In this document: in pieces, positions 1-13,550 of the stretch
How the letters are laid out: each line of letters begins with the position of its first letter
Position numbering within the stretch: position 1 is the first letter of the stretch
From: Phascolomyces articulosus
Taxonomy: Eukaryota; Mucoromycota; Mucoromycetes; Mucorales; Lichtheimiaceae
Length of the DNA: 64,000 bases
NCBI GenBank assembly: GCA_025677815.1
Contig: JAIXMP010000031.1
Span: 186,001-250,000 of the forward strand
Reading direction: 5' to 3'
The notes under the pieces: generated by a model
The model's input: only the letters and a program-made list of their open reading frames with translations
Databases searched by the model: none
Told to the model about the DNA's origin: nothing
Translations under genes and position numbers: made by a program

Positions 1-42
1 TCATATTTTAACATGCTTGTTTATTTGTTGTTGTTGGAATAG

Positions 43-2124
43 GAATGGATCCGAACCTGGTCTAAAAAATCCTTGATTAATGATCAAGACTTGAACAAGA
101 TTCGTAATCAATTTGGTGAAAAGGTGAGTACAATTGTTTCACGTATAATAACATTAGATCCACTTCAACCTTACCCTAAATCAATCAACTAACCGTAATA
201 AAACATAGATTGCCTTTTACTTTGCATTTCTACAAAACTATTTGATCTGGCTTGCCGCACCCTCCAGCATTGGCTTCTTTATCACTTTATTTGGATTGAA
301 ATCCCTCAGTATTTGGTATTCTATCACTATGTTGATATGGTCTGTAGTATTTATTGAAATGTGGAAACGACGAGAACAAACTTTGGCATTGCAATGGGAT
401 GTACGTCATTGTTCAAAACATGAAAAACAACGACTTGAATTTAAAGGTGATCGTATGATACGAGATGAAGTGACGGGAGAAGAGGTACCTTATTGCCCTG
501 CTTGGAAAATCTTTGCAAGACGTGCCATGTCCTTCCCTGGTGTGGCTGTGGGTGCCCTCTTTTTAAGTGTGATTGTAGGATGTGTCTTTGTGCTTCAATT
601 ATTTTTACATGAATATTACACGGGTCCGTTCCGTCAGGTGTTGGTACGTTATTTTTTTTTCAGTTGGGTTGGATAGAAAAAGAATGCAGAAAGATGGTTA
701 AAGTGTGTTTTACTAATGGATAGCTTTTCCTACTATTGGATTATTTAGCATTATGCGCCTACGATTGGTTATGTACTACTTATCCCCACCATGTCAGGTA
801 TCTATAGTTCATGGGTTAAATTGTTGAACAATTGGGAAATGCACAAGACTGAATCCTCCTGGGAATATCATTATACCCAAAAGATTTTCATTGCCAATTT
901 CTTGGTTGCTTATCTTTCACTGGTAAAAAATATACCTTTTAATAGATCCGTCCATCATTAGCATACTATTTGTTACTCATCTGCTTGACTCTTATATAGT
1001 TTTTCATTGGATGGGTATATATTCCATTTGGTGATCATGTCTTGCCCTACTTGACTGAACTCAATATCAGCCACAGTCATACTAAAGTAGATTTCAATCG
1101 ATTACGGGGACAATTGATATATTTTATCGTGACTGGTCAAGTAATTGGATTTGCTACTGAAATGTTACTTCCTTATGCGATGAATCTTTTATTACCCAAA
1201 GTCAAAAAGATGGCTCACAAGAAGAAGAAAAGCAAAGGAAAAAATAGTGAAAGTAGTAGCAGTTCTAGCTCTGAAGAAGAAGTAACACAAGAGGAAAACA
1301 AGAATGGTATTGAATGTCGACTGGATCCAAAATTATTGAAAAAGATTTATCGACAGGTGGATTTACCTGAATATAATATTTATACTGATTATGTCGAAAT
1401 GGTGATCCAAGTACGTTATTGATGGTAGGGATTCAAGAAATAGCATGATAGGTTGTATTCTTATCCATCTTATGTTTATTATTTTTTTAGTTTGGCTATG
1501 TGAGTATGTTTTCCACTGTTTGGCCACTCACTGCATTTTGTTGCATGATCAATAATTGGATTGAACTTCGTGGTGATGCTGTCAAGATTTGTAAATATAC
1601 TCGAAGACCCATCCCATACCGGGCGGAAGGTGTTGGACCATGGATTGGCAATATGGTAAATCTTATTTTTAGGAAACAATATGATTTTATCATGGAATAT
1701 ATAACAATATAATATATTCTGACTTCAAAAAAAAAAAAACTAATCATAGGAAACACTGGTCTGGTTATCATCCATTACTATGGCCTCTTTTGCTTACTTG
1801 TTCCATCCATCCACCAATATTCATTCCCCATATACACCCATCTTTACCATTCTCGCCATCTTGTTATCAGAGCATCTTTATTTGTTTATTCGATCAGTGA
1901 TTCGATCCAGTTTGAACGCATTACCTAGTTGGTCCGATATCATGATTCGTAAAAGTGAATTAAGAATGAAAAAAGTTTGGTTACAACGCCTCGTGGGAGG
2001 AGATGCTACAACTACTTCTGGACAAATCAAGAAAAGAGCCTTAGATGCGGCTAATAGTGATTCACCTTCCATTACTGTGTATGACACTTCGCAGATTATT
2101 CGTAATGCATTTAAAAAGGAATAA
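43..2124 (+). CDS. anoctamin/TMEM16 (Ist2-like) membrane protein, 3' part
   Basis: Exons read as 43-123, 209-643, 749-922, 1000-1410, 1491-1655 and 1750-2124 (546 residues here; the gene starts left of the window). All introns are phase 0 and GT-AG. At least eight hydrophobic helices are seen, beginning with AFLQNYLIWLAAPSSIGFF. The strongest family signature is DYVEMVIQFGYVSMF followed by NNWIELRGDA, then RRPIPYRAEGVGPW. In animal TMEM16 proteins this helix 7/8 region holds the calcium-binding acids; here the E of VEM, the E of WIEL and the D of GDA are kept, and the first helix 7 position is D rather than E. A charged loop (KKKKSKGKNSESSSSSSSEE) lies between helices. Anoctamins are calcium-regulated lipid scramblases or channels; fungal Ist2 tethers ER to plasma membrane. 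Which activity applies here is not visible. Confidence 0.9.
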
Positions 2125-2377
2125 GCTTACAACATGTACTATTATTTTTAATAAATATTGAATTTTTTTTGAAACGATGATCGTGGATGGATTTCTTTTA
2201 TTATGTGAATAACATACGACTCATGATGTTGAACAAAAATTCAACGTTATCAACAATAGAGAGTTTAATTCTTCTCATTATTAAACCAAATTAATTTTTG
2301 TTGGCTGATGAATATAAAAATAATCACACTCTTCTAGTGGCTACTCTCATTAGGCCAACGATTCACAAAGAAATAAC

Positions 2378-4473
2378 ATGTTGGAAAAGAATATAAATGA
2401 AGACACTAAATTAGGATCAACACCATCCGATGTCGAAATGAATAACAAGAAGCTTGCTACTTTGTGCTTAACATGTTCTTTCAACGAAAATAATAAACGT
2501 GATATTCTTCATGAAACAAATACGATAGACGACCAACAATTGAACAACAGAAAATTCGATTTTATAACCCACTTACCACCAGAACTTGTCACTTGTATCA
2601 TGCAACATTTTTCAACAAATGAACTATTCAAAACCCATTTATTAGTATCAAAAAAATGGCAACATCGAATATCAGCATGCTCTAGTTGATGGACTACATT
2701 ATATATTTGAAATTCCAATCCTATGGATGATACCCCAGTGTCTCTTATATCAAAAATCGCACAACAGGTATTGTGCTTGCGCTTCGGGTTTAGGGACGAC
2801 TACAAAGGTATCATCAAGATATTATTAAATCATATATCGTGGTACCTTTTGTGGATTAGAAACGTTTGCATTTCACAGTAAGCTTTTTTTTTCATATTAA
2901 AAAAATGGGGCCACCCAATCCGTCTTTTATAAATTTTAATCACTTGGATTCTTTGTTATTATTATAATGTGTAGACTGTTATATTTCATATTTATTCATG
3001 GTACGTCTACCCATTGAGACATTATTACGGGTATCTGACATATTAAGGAAATTTGAATGGACGGATATGGATGAAGATCGACCTCTTATGAAAGAGTATG
3101 ATACTGACGATACCTTTCATTGTTATGATAGCGAACACAAAGATATCAAACTAATCATCCAAACAAAAAGATTGTTCCAGGTGTATATCTTTACACCCCT
3201 GATGACGCTAATTGCAACATGTCAACATCTTGACTATTGTTATGTTAAAATAGACATGACCCCTGAAACGAAGTCAGGTACCGAATCAAGAATGATCCAT
3301 GATACGATCAACACCACATTGTCACATCTTGAACTTGATTTTGCTAAGCTTGAAACCTTTCGCTTTTTATCCTTATTGATAATGTGTCCCAATGTACGTG
3401 TTTTACGCATTAAAACAAAAACTGGAACCATAGAGGAGGATGTATTAGATGATATTCGTCATCAATGTAATCATTTAGAGTATTTATCCTTGGATTGGGA
3501 AGATGAATTACTTATTGGGCAAGATTTATATGAAACATATTGTCATCCGAAAGAACAAAGTCAGCTGTAACAGCCTTTGATAAATAAAGAAAAACAACAA
3601 TATACATTCCATTACCCACCATCGTCGTTGTCATCAACATTACGTTAACCTCATATCTCAGTTTATTAAACAGATCATTTCATACCTTTTTTAAACCATC
3701 ATTTCGAAACCATTCAAAGAATGATGTTATTATTATATCTTTATGATGAATCATTTATCTCCATGAAACTATTACCCCAACTTGTATCACTTGTAGTGAC
3801 CTCTGTTGAAAATTCAGATGTACTAGCGACTTTATTACCAAAACTACTAGCATTACAAATTTTAAAGTTTGAGAATGACATTGCGTACTCACCCAGTTTG
3901 ATCCATACCATCATCCACCTGGATACTTTGAAAGAATTACACATGCATGATGGGATTGAGCACCAGGATAGAGATGTCACGCATGGTTTATTTAATGCAT
4001 ATGCTGATAAATTCATTACTACTACTACTACTACTTCATTTGGAAGAAACCAGGATAGTGATGAAGAATTTTTTTCTGTGGATTGCCACGGATTATCTTT
4101 ATCAAGACAAAGAAAGCGACAGCTGTTGACTTTTATTGAACTTTATGGGGATAATTTTATTTATGATACCCATATTTTGGAACCACTGGGAAAAATGAAA
4201 ACATTATCCACTCTCTATATGTGTTTAGGGTATTGGTGTGATATTAGAGCCAGTAACAACACCTTTCGCTAATTATTGAAATAATTATCTGTCTTTTTCT
4301 CGCTCGCATTGGATAGAGTAAAATATGTGGATGATGAATCATTGACAGTAAGTAATATCACTGAAATTTATTTACGTGAATTGGATAGCATTACTCAAGA
4401 TGGATTGGATCCCTTTAAGGAAATAAGGAAGAATGATAATTATGTTTTGACAACATTGGACCTTAATTCTTAA
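2378..4473 (+). pseudogene. F-box/LRR protein, probably broken
   Basis: The 5' part (2378-2689) encodes an F-box (FDFITHLPPELVTCIMQHFS ... VSKKWQHRIS), then a TGA at 2687 in the middle of what should be the post-F-box stretch: the same frame continues WTTLYI, meets a second TGA at 2708, and stays open to about 2880. From 2975 one frame runs to 4473 with leucine-rich-repeat-like sequence but TAA stops at 3568, 3646, 3667, 4270 and 4282 and no frameshift among them. Two candidate in-phase introns (3567-3719, 153 bases; 4230-4316, 87 bases) would remove all five, so the 3' half could still be a functional spliced frame of about 411 residues. I found no clean splice solution for the 5' half that keeps WTTLYI. 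F-box proteins are substrate adaptors of SCF ubiquitin ligases. Pseudogene is the favoured reading, not certain. Confidence 0.55.
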
Positions 4474-4993
4474 TTCTTGTTAATAATAAACGAGTCTCTA
4501 TTTATAATATGCCTTTCTAGCTAATAATTGACTAATCAATCTATTATTATGCGTTATTGTTATTGTTTTATAAGTCTAACAGCAAGTAATAATAATAAAT
4601 GTCAGGTTATATATTTCCTTCTGTCCGAATTATCGTGTTACGTTACACTATCGGGTAAATTATTCAACCGTCATTTGGCGCAGATTGAGTTCAATTTCTG
4701 CGTTAAGGAACCTGCTTGTTTAACTTTTATTTTTGATTATTTTTATTATTAGTTAATCCTAATCTTCATCTCTCTTTTTCTTTTTTCTTATTCACTCTCT
4801 CTCCCATCCGAGAGCCCATTATCTCTCATTTTTCTTTATTTTTTGGAATTTATACGCTCTATTTTTTTAAAAAAAATAAGCTTGTATTAGAGTAACCATT
4901 GAACGCGGGCAACACATATCCAATAACGACTGAACTTAATACATTCAAAATAATAATAAACAAAACTTAATCTCGTCATCTCTATTATTCCTC
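4474..4993. other. intergenic, pyrimidine-rich leader of the muniscin gene
   Basis: 520 bases without a supported gene. A strongly pyrimidine-rich stretch (about 4755-4860, runs of CTCTC and TTTTT on the + strand) precedes the muniscin ATG and resembles the pyrimidine-rich leaders before other genes in the window. No clear TATA box was seen. Short open frames here look random. Confidence 0.5.
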
Positions 4994-6205
4994 ATGACCG
5001 CCGACACATTGCCACACAATACGTACCTCGATGCATTCTTGGTAAATAAATAAAAAAAATCTATTTATATATTCAAAGGGAGGGGAGAGAAGGAGGTGTA
5101 TGTGGTTTGAGTCCATATTTATGAAAGATAGACGAGATTGATTACAAAACGAAAAGGAGGAGGGGGAAATAGATAATCAAATAATTGACATATTTATTAT
5201 CAAATGTTTGTTCTAGACCGAAAGACCCAAGGATGGTATTGAAATCATTCAAGGACGACTTCGTAAAGCACTTAAATTAAATGAAGAATTAGCTGAATAT
5301 TTTAGAGAAAGGTATATATATCATCCCAATTCAATTTTCTATTCGATATCTGTCGTACTAACTCGCTATATAATCATAGAGCACATGTTGAAGATCTTTA
5401 TGCAAAAAATTTGGCAAAAATATCGAAAAAACATTTTGTCACGGATAAATTGGCCTTGGGGTAAAAATATCTCTCATTTTTTTTTCTTAGTGTTGTCAAA
5501 TGGATAAAGAATAGATGGAATGGACGGATGGATTGTTAAATATCTAAAAAAAAATAGACAAATGCAACCTATATGGGACATGCTTTATAACGAATTGACT
5601 GAAATATACACCATTCATTCGGTCATGTCACTCAAAATTACAGAAGATGTGGAACGTCCTTTACGATCTTCGATTCAAAATGATAACGAATACGCTGCCA
5701 TCAAATCTGTAACTATTCTACTTTTCAATGATATAAGTGTAGATGTGTAATGTATGACCGGAGGTGCTAGTTGGAAAAAAATACTGAAGCAACCTACCAT
5801 GATATATTTGAAAAAATTAGATGGATGCCACATTACAAAAATTGAGTAAAGATTATGAAGAACGTCTTGTACGATTAAACAAACATAAAAAAGCAGCAAT
5901 CAAACCTGGGACGGCAAATGGAAAAGCAGAAGCTAAAGTAGCTGAATCAGCAAAAGGATTAGAAGAAATTACATCTCAATGGCTAAAAACAGGTCCAGAT
6001 TATATCCAGGTATTATATATCAGTTTATTTTCCTATTTTGATGATGGAAGCTAACCAAAATATATTAACAGAAACATCAAACAGTGGATGAACACCGTTG
6101 GGATAATTTACGAACAGCTGTACAGAATTTCGAAGTATTGCAAAATGATCAACTTCTTAAACGTATCGAGGTAAAATGGACGAATACATCTTGAAAGGAA
6201 GGATG

Positions 6206-6236
<31 letters not shown>

Positions 6237-8577
6237 GTTGGATAGCGTGACTAAATAAAACTATAAATAACTAGGTTGCTAATAATGTACTTACAGCAGC
6301 AAGTAATTTGAATGTACAAGATGAAATTACTGCTTTTTGCTCATCCCCTCATGCAAAGAGTGGTTTACGTAAAGCTGTATCCATGGTTCAAATGAATCAA
6401 CAACAACAACAGTCATTACAACCATTACAACCCGATCAACCACAACCAGAACGACGACCTACTGTATCTCATTCTGAACAATCCATCACTTCATTGGCTT
6501 CCACGTCGACTCGAAATACAACACCCAGCGAAGTGTTATCTGTACCTAGTAGTATGAATGGTGGGGGTGCAAGTAGCATTCATAGTCATCATTTGGAAGC
6601 ACCCGTTCCTGTGCCCAGTGTATCTGAAAAGAGTAATAAAAGCGGACGAAAAGTGGGTAAAGAACGAAAGTTCTTATCAACCTTGGTATCCATTCGACGC
6701 AAGACAAAAAGTACCTATATGGGAGGTAGTGACAGTAGTAGTATCAATAATGGATATGTGAACGCAGATCTTGCACCTCCGGATGTTTTATCCGATCAAC
6801 GTAGTCATTCTAGTTTTAGTGCTTTGGATGAAGAAGACAATCATGATCATACTACAACTACTATTTCTACCACACCTTCCAATCAGCATGATGATTCACC
6901 TGTACCTACCTCCCCTACTTCAGTGGATCAATCGGTTTCTTCATTGAAAAAAGCACCTAGTTTAACTGGAAGTTTTGCAAGCAGTCAACAGCAACAACAG
7001 CAACCACCGGTAAGTTTTTTTTATAGTGGAAAAAAGTCTGGGAAGAGGAGCAAAATAAAAAAGTATTAATAAATGTATATATATAGCCCAAGGTATTAGT
7101 AGATGCAGAAGGCTATACAATTCCACCACCCGATCGCGCAGCATGGCCCAGTGACAACAATATCAACAATGGGTCTTCTTTGCATGATGATGACTTTTTC
7201 TCCGATAACGGCAGGTTAGTATGAGAAGGAGGGGGAGAATGATACGAAAATAGAAAGGCTTTTTAACCCAAATATGATGATGATGGTTACTTTTGTTTTA
7301 GCGTATTTAGTAATCAACAATCCAAACTTAAAGTGGATATTAAAAATGAAGTCAAAGAAGAAGATGCTCAACATGCTGCTGTTGCATTAACGCGAGTCTC
7401 CTCGATGCTTAAAGAAAAGAGTCCTACGATGTCGGGAAAGCGAAGAGGACGTCGTGAAACACAAAGAAATACACGATTATTGGATCCTGTCCAAGAATCA
7501 AAACCAGCCTCCTCACCTGTTGCTTCTTCTCCATTAGCCGTATCTTCTTCACCCTTTGAAGATGATCACGGTAAAGCTACTGAACCTGTGGTAGGTGTTC
7601 AGTTACAGGATGTACCAGCACCCGTCCAACTTGAAGATCCTTCTGTTCAACCTGTTACAACTCCACAAAAAGAAACGATACCCGTTGAAGAACAGCATAT
7701 CCATGGCGCTCAGCTTTTCGATGGATCCATTGAACAACAACCGACCATCATCACGACTGCCCCTGTAGTGGAACCGCCAACAGCGAAACCAAATATAAAG
7801 GTTCACATTACCGAAAGTATGCATTGTCTCATGAAAGGTGGCACTGTCGTACGATCGACCGTATTAGGTGAGGTCAAGATCGCTTATCATGGGCCTGCAG
7901 ATACCATGGGACGACCAGTGTATTTCCGACTCGAACACGTGGATCAACTCGAAAGAATTACGCCGAATACAGGTTACATTCGTCCAGTCTCTGAAGAAGA
8001 ACAAGGACAAGAAGGTGTCTATCAATTGGACACAAACATGTTTAACTTGGCAGGCGATAGTCCTATTCCATGTATCAAATATCAAGTTAAACAACAATCA
8101 CAACCACAAAATGAATCTGGTGATAATAACAATGACGACATGACATTACCTATCCAGGTAAAACCCATGTGGAAATGTGAGGACCAACAAACATTATTAC
8201 TTGTCAAGTATCAAAAAAATCAACACAATACACTCGCCCATCATCTTCATGGTATCTTTTTCATGACCACCGTCAGTGGCAATGTTCAAAACGTACAAAG
8301 TGTTCCCGGAGGTCAATGGATGGTGGATCAAGATAAAATGGTTTGGCCTATGGGAGAATGGCAAGGAAATGAAGAACGCGTCTTGAGAGCCAAGTTTAGT
8401 ACCAAGGAACAAGGAAGTCCACAGTCTTTACAGATTCGATTTGAAGTCAAAGATCGATTGGTTTCTTCTCTTGATGTGGTGAATAATAATGATGAAAGCG
8501 ATCAATCCATAATTTGGGCATCGATTGAATCAACAGAAAAATCCATACGTACTGGAAAATATGTAGCAGAACAATAA
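4994..8577 (+). CDS. muniscin endocytic adaptor (F-BAR + mu-homology domain), Syp1/FCHo-like
   Basis: Nine exons: 4994-5041, 5217-5311, 5380-5460, 5558-5708, 5821-6009, 6072-6170, 6275-7009, 7087-7214, 7302-8577; 933 residues. Residues about 10-240 form an F-BAR domain (PIWDMLYNELTEIYTIHSVM, LQKLSKDYEERL, QNFEVLQNDQLLKRIEVANN). A long Ser/Gln/Pro-rich disordered middle with Arg/Lys patches follows. Residues about 675-933 form a mu-homology domain starting KVHITESMHCLMKGGTVVRS, typical of muniscins. These proteins bind curved plasma membrane early in clathrin-mediated endocytosis and recruit cargo and Ede1/Eps15-type partners. The start gives a conventional F-BAR N-terminus (MTADTLPHNTYLDAFL). 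Length is close to Syp1. The intron at 6171-6274 carries a run of about two dozen A. Confidence 0.92.
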
Positions 8578-9218
8578 ATAATAGTAATAATAATAAAATA
8601 ATAACAAAATAATAATTAATGATTATGACAACAATCTGATATATTAATGAAGAAAAAGACAGGGTCCAGTATATATTATAGTGGTTATTCAACATGTGAA
8701 TTAAGTATAATGTGGGACAATGACGATAGGATTATTGTTATATTTATATGGATGATGATGACGACGACGATGATGATGATGATGATGATGGGTAACCACC
8801 AAAGTCTAACAGGGTAAATAGATAGTACCATCATCATTCATCCAAACTCTGAGAAATGAGTACACATAATTTTGTCACGGGGCCCACAAAAAAAAGTGTA
8901 AAATTATCCCAACATACTATTAAAGCCTAAATTACACACACTACTACACACAGACTTATACTATTAACACACGCCCACACACTTAACTTTTCTTCTCAAT
9001 TGGTACCCACCAAAAAAAAAGTTATCTTTTTCTTTCTTTTTTTCTTTTCGTTCTTCTCATTTTCTCATTAGCAAATTACTTTTTTTTCTCTTTTCTTTTT
9101 CTTCATTAACTTTTTTTCTCCTTTTGTTTACCGCTTCTTCTCTCCTCCTTCCTCTTTTCTCTCTCCTTCACCCCTTTTTTTTTATTGTTATTAAATTGAA
9201 ACCCATCGTCATTTGTCA
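8578..9218. other. intergenic with (GAT)n repeat and CT-rich leader
   Basis: 641 bases between the muniscin and transportin genes. It holds a trinucleotide repeat of GAT/GAC units at about 8751-8790, and a long pyrimidine-rich tract at about 8985-9185 directly before the transportin ATG, probably its promoter/leader. No gene was seen. Confidence 0.6.
8751..8790. repeat. (GAT)n/(GAC)n microsatellite
   Basis: About 13 consecutive GAT or GAC trinucleotides lie in the intergenic spacer, with a short GAC block interrupting the GAT run. Read directly from the sequence. Confidence 0.9.
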
Positions 9219-12200
9219 ATGTCGATTTGGCAACCACAACAACAAGGTTTAAACGATCTACTTTTATTACTTCGCGATGCTACTCGCCCCGAAAGCCGAG
9301 ATCAGCTGTTGGTACAACAGGTAACCATGGGTACAAAAAAACTTATTTATGATCCGTTGAATAATAAAGATAACCATATCTACTCACAAACCATCATCCA
9401 TATCCATATCACAACGAACCAACCAATATCGTAGAAACTCGCTTCATTTAACGAGATCCCCGATTATAACTCATACCTTGTGTATATCTTGACAAAAATG
9501 CCTCAAATCGATTCTTATCCACGAGCGATTGCTGGTCATTTATTAAAAAACAATATTCGATCCTATTTCAACAATATACCACTTCAAGTCCTTGATCATG
9601 TCAAGTTATGTTGTACTGAAGCTTTAAATTCACCCGATCCTGACTTGGATGTACGAAGAACCATTGCTTCGAGTATTGCTGCGATCGTCACGCGAGGTCA
9701 GGTACATAATTGGCCCCAAATTCTGCAAGTCTTGGTAGAAAAGCTAGATAGCCCCGACCCAGTTACCATTGAGGTAAATATATATCATTTCCCATGATTT
9801 CCTTTTTTTTTATCTTTCTTTTATTATGTATCGAAAAAAAAATGGATTTCATTGTTGTTTATTTAGATGTTAATTTTTAATATATATTTCTGGGGAATTT
9901 TTTTTATTATTATTGGGGCGGTAATTTCTTATGGTGTGGTGGGATGGGTTGTGTATGTGTACTAGATGGCATTTGACGCACTGGCCATGATCTGCGAAGA
10001 CGCAGCCAGGGACCTGGACCAACAACAGCTACCCGAAGGAGCAAGTACCAAACCATTGGACTTCATGATTCCCAAGTTCATCCAATTCTTTTATAACCCC
10101 GATGCAAAACTCCGGGCAACTGCTATTACCGCGACAAGTCAATTCATCATGTTACAAAGCGAATCGCTTTTACGCAACATGGATGCTTATTTACGCGCCT
10201 TGTTTTCTCGAGCCACCGATGATAGTTCACGTGTACGACAAGAAATTTGTCGATCTTTGGTCATGGTATTAGAAGCCAGCCCAGAAGCCTTGGCACCTTA
10301 TATTGATGCGGTCATTGATTATATGATTTATTGTACCCAGGATGAAACCGAGGAAGTGGCCTTGGAGGCGTGTGATTTTTGGATTCAGTTTTCCAATTTG
10401 GATAATGAAATGTATAATCGATTGTTACCTTATTTACCGAAAATTGTTCCCGAATTGTTGAAAAGGATGGTATATTCGGATATGGATTTGCTCATGTTGG
10501 GTGGATCTGATGAAGATGATGCCCATATTCCGGATAATGAAATGGAAATTAAACCAAGACATTCTCGAAGGCATCGGGGTCCTATGTCTACAAACGCAAC
10601 ATCTATGAAATCGACAACACCTCATCCACCCGCAACGACAATGACTTCGGATGGAACTGCAATTACTACGACTGGAAACGAAGAACATAATAGACATAGT
10701 AATGGAAATGAACATTATCATCATGGTAATGGGGCATCCTTAGGTGACGACGATCAGGAGAGTGAGGATGATGATGAAGACAACGATGACGAGGAAGACG
10801 ATGATGATGAAGATTATGACGATGATGAATTTTATTCAGAATGGACGTTACGAAAATGTAGTGCAGCAGCATTGGATGTATTGTCAACCACCTATCAGCG
10901 TCATATTGTTGTTGCTTTATTACCATTATTGAATCACAACTTATTTAGTGAAGATTGGAAAGAACGAGAAAGTGGTATATTAGCGTTAGGAGCTGCAGCA
11001 GAAGGTAATATAAGAGAACGTCCACCTTGATTGGAAGGTAATCAGGAATAGGAAATTGGATGGAAACTCACATATTGTTTTTCTTTAGGTGGAATGGAAG
11101 ATATTGCACCTCATTTACCGGAGATGATGCCCTATTTAATACAAAGTTTGAATGATCCAAAGGTAAACGAGAACAAAAAAGATACATATTCATTAGTATT
11201 TCTGTATAATTGCATTAACACTCTCCTCCAATGGACAAAAAAATGATAGCCCCTCATTCGATCCATCACCTGTTGGGCGTTGGGTCGATTCTCACGATGG
11301 TGTGTAGAACAAGCAGCTATACCTGAAGGACGTGTTAAATTCTTTGAACCTGTATTATTTAATTTGTTACAGCGGATTCTGGATAAAAACAAACGAGTAC
11401 AAGAAGCTGCTTGTTCTGCCTTTGCTACATTGGAAGAAGAAGCCACGGTTGAATTAGTCCCTTATTTGGAACCTATTCTTATCAACTTGACGACAGCCTT
11501 TAACACCTATCAACATAAGAATTTATTGATTTTATATGATGCCTTAGGTACATTGGCAGAATCCGTAGGGTCAGCACTAAATCAACCAAGATGTTTGGTG
11601 CTGATGATGCCTCCTTTGATTGCTAAATGGAATAAGCTTTCTGATCAAGATACGGATTTATTTCCATTGTTAGAGGTATTTTTTATTGATACGAGGACAA
11701 AGATGAAGAAATGAAAAGGAAGGAACCTAATCATATATTACAAATGTAGTGCCTTTCATCTGTCACAGCCGCTCTCGGTACAGTATTTGCACCTTATGCC
11801 GAACCAGTATTTACCCGATGTGTCAAACTAGTAGCCACCACATTACACCAAATTTTCATGTCAGATAAATATCCAGACGAATACGATCCTCCAGATGTTG
11901 AATTCATGGTAGTAGCACTTGATCTCTTATCAGGTCTTGTCCAAGGTCTCGGTCAATTAATTGATCCATTAGTTGCCAAATCCGACCCTCCTCTCTTATC
12001 CTTACTCGCCGTATGTATCCACGATCCCGTTACTGAAGTATTGCAAGCAACCTATGCCTTGATTGGTGATTTAGCTATGGCCTGCTTTGACAGATTGCAA
12101 GACTATTTACCACAGCCTATTTTACCTGAATTAATTGAACAAATAAGTCCTGATCCAAGTCTTGTCAGTGTTTCTAACAACGCTGTGTGGGCTGTCGGCG

Positions 12201-12845
12201 AAATTGCTATTCGCTGGGGTCAACGAATGCAACCTTTTATCGAACCCCTCCTCCACCGTTTATTCCCTCTTATGATCAATCCAGAAACCCAAGAATCTTT
12301 GCAAGAAAATGCAACAATTACCATTGGTCGATTAGGTTATGCTTGTCCTGAAATCGTCGCTGGTCATTTACCAGAGTTTATTGGTCCTTGGTTGGAAAAA
12401 TCTATCTTATTAAGGGAAAATGATGAAAAAGATACAGCTTTTCAGGGTTTATGTACTGTGATTAAAGTAAATCCAAATGGCATTGCTGATGTAGGCATTT
12501 ATTCCTTTTTCTCTTTTTTTACAATACATGTATTGCTAGACCCATCTTCTAACTTAATTTGATATATTTATTAGCAATTTAACAATCTTTTCGAACTTAT
12601 TGCACGATATCAGCGTCCATCACCACAACTATCCAAATCATTAAGCGAGGTATAATTTTTTTTTCATTAACGAAGATAAACCTGTTATTCGATGGTATGA
12701 CAAACTCATGTTTAATCTCTTTTTTTTTATTATTTAGATCTTGATGGGTTACAAAAATATGTTAAATGATGAACAATGGCAACTAGCATGGGGTGGATTG
12801 ACGGCAGAAACTCAACAAGCACTGAATGAAAAATACAGTGTTTAA
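9219..12845 (+). CDS. transportin / karyopherin beta-2 (Kap104-type nuclear import receptor)
   Basis: Eight exons: 9219-9320, 9435-9773, 9966-11004, 11089-11162, 11250-11675, 11750-12490, 12575-12649, 12738-12845; 967 residues, slightly longer than the usual 890-920. HEAT-repeat sequence runs throughout. Diagnostic stretches are [89 protein letters not shown] and the C-terminal [14 protein letters not shown]. The acidic H8 loop that couples cargo release to RanGTP is present at about residues 400-437 and is unusually long: a His/Asn/Thr-rich segment followed by a nearly pure Asp/Glu stretch. Transportins import PY-NLS cargo such as hnRNP-type RNA-binding proteins. The ATG follows a CT-rich leader. 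All phases close. Confidence 0.94.
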
Positions 12846-13385
12846 AAAAAACCAAGAAGGACTTGTGCTTGAGATAATAACTAGCATAATGAATCAACCA
12901 CAACACACACATATATATATCACATTTGAAACCGAAAAGAAATATATACTTATATCTATCTATATATATATATACTTATTTTACGTCATAAACAAGATAC
13001 CCACTCCAACAGTACCAAAAAAAGCAGGATAATTATGTTTCTATTTTATTATATCATTTCACACATATCCATTCCTCTCTTTTTTTTCACACTCTCTCTA
13101 TCCTTAGCGTTACATCTCATTACTTGTCAATTTATGCGGTATATATATTTTTTTTAATCTCCCATATCATCCATCCGATCAAATGAAGAATATAGTATAA
13201 TATTTCTTTGTACTTATCAATTATTAGTTGTAGAATCATTTCTCTTTTTCCCAATTATTTTTCTTTCGTCTATTCATTTCTTTGGGTATATAATAAAGAT
13301 TTTAAATGTCACTATTATTATATAGTACGTACGTGCATATTTCAATATATAAACTACCTTAAATCGACGATATAACATCGGTATA

Positions 13386-13550
13386 TGCTATATCAGAGAA
13401 TAGAAAGATTTTGCGCTTGTTGTCATTGGGCATACTTTTGTTGATTGAGAGAAGTATAACAATCTTCCAGAACAGTTAATTAATCATTTCTTTGTAACGT
13501 ATTTGATGAATTATTGTTCGATTAGCTACTGTTATCAATGAACAGTATTT
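13386..13550. repeat. decayed duplicated module, copy A
   Basis: Aligns by eye with 14878-15092: shared blocks include CGCTTGTTGTCATTG, GTATAACAATCTTC, TCTTTGTAA and ATGAACAGT in the same order. Copy A lacks roughly 30 bases relative to copy B. In copy B the minus strand carries an open frame (LSPVQKIVIPPSTNKIMQIG) that is broken in copy A, so both look like fragments of an old dispersed element. No terminal repeats were identified. Confidence 0.6.

Noticed and set aside
2685..2974. A 290-base intron that would bypass both TGA codons of the F-box locus.
   Set aside because: The donor (GTTGAT) is poor and the splice would discard the WTTLYI stretch expected right after the F-box; left as a possibility only.
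4528..4752. 74-codon open frame after the F-box locus.
   Set aside because: No family resemblance; it lies in the spacer and ends in Phe/Tyr-rich low complexity.
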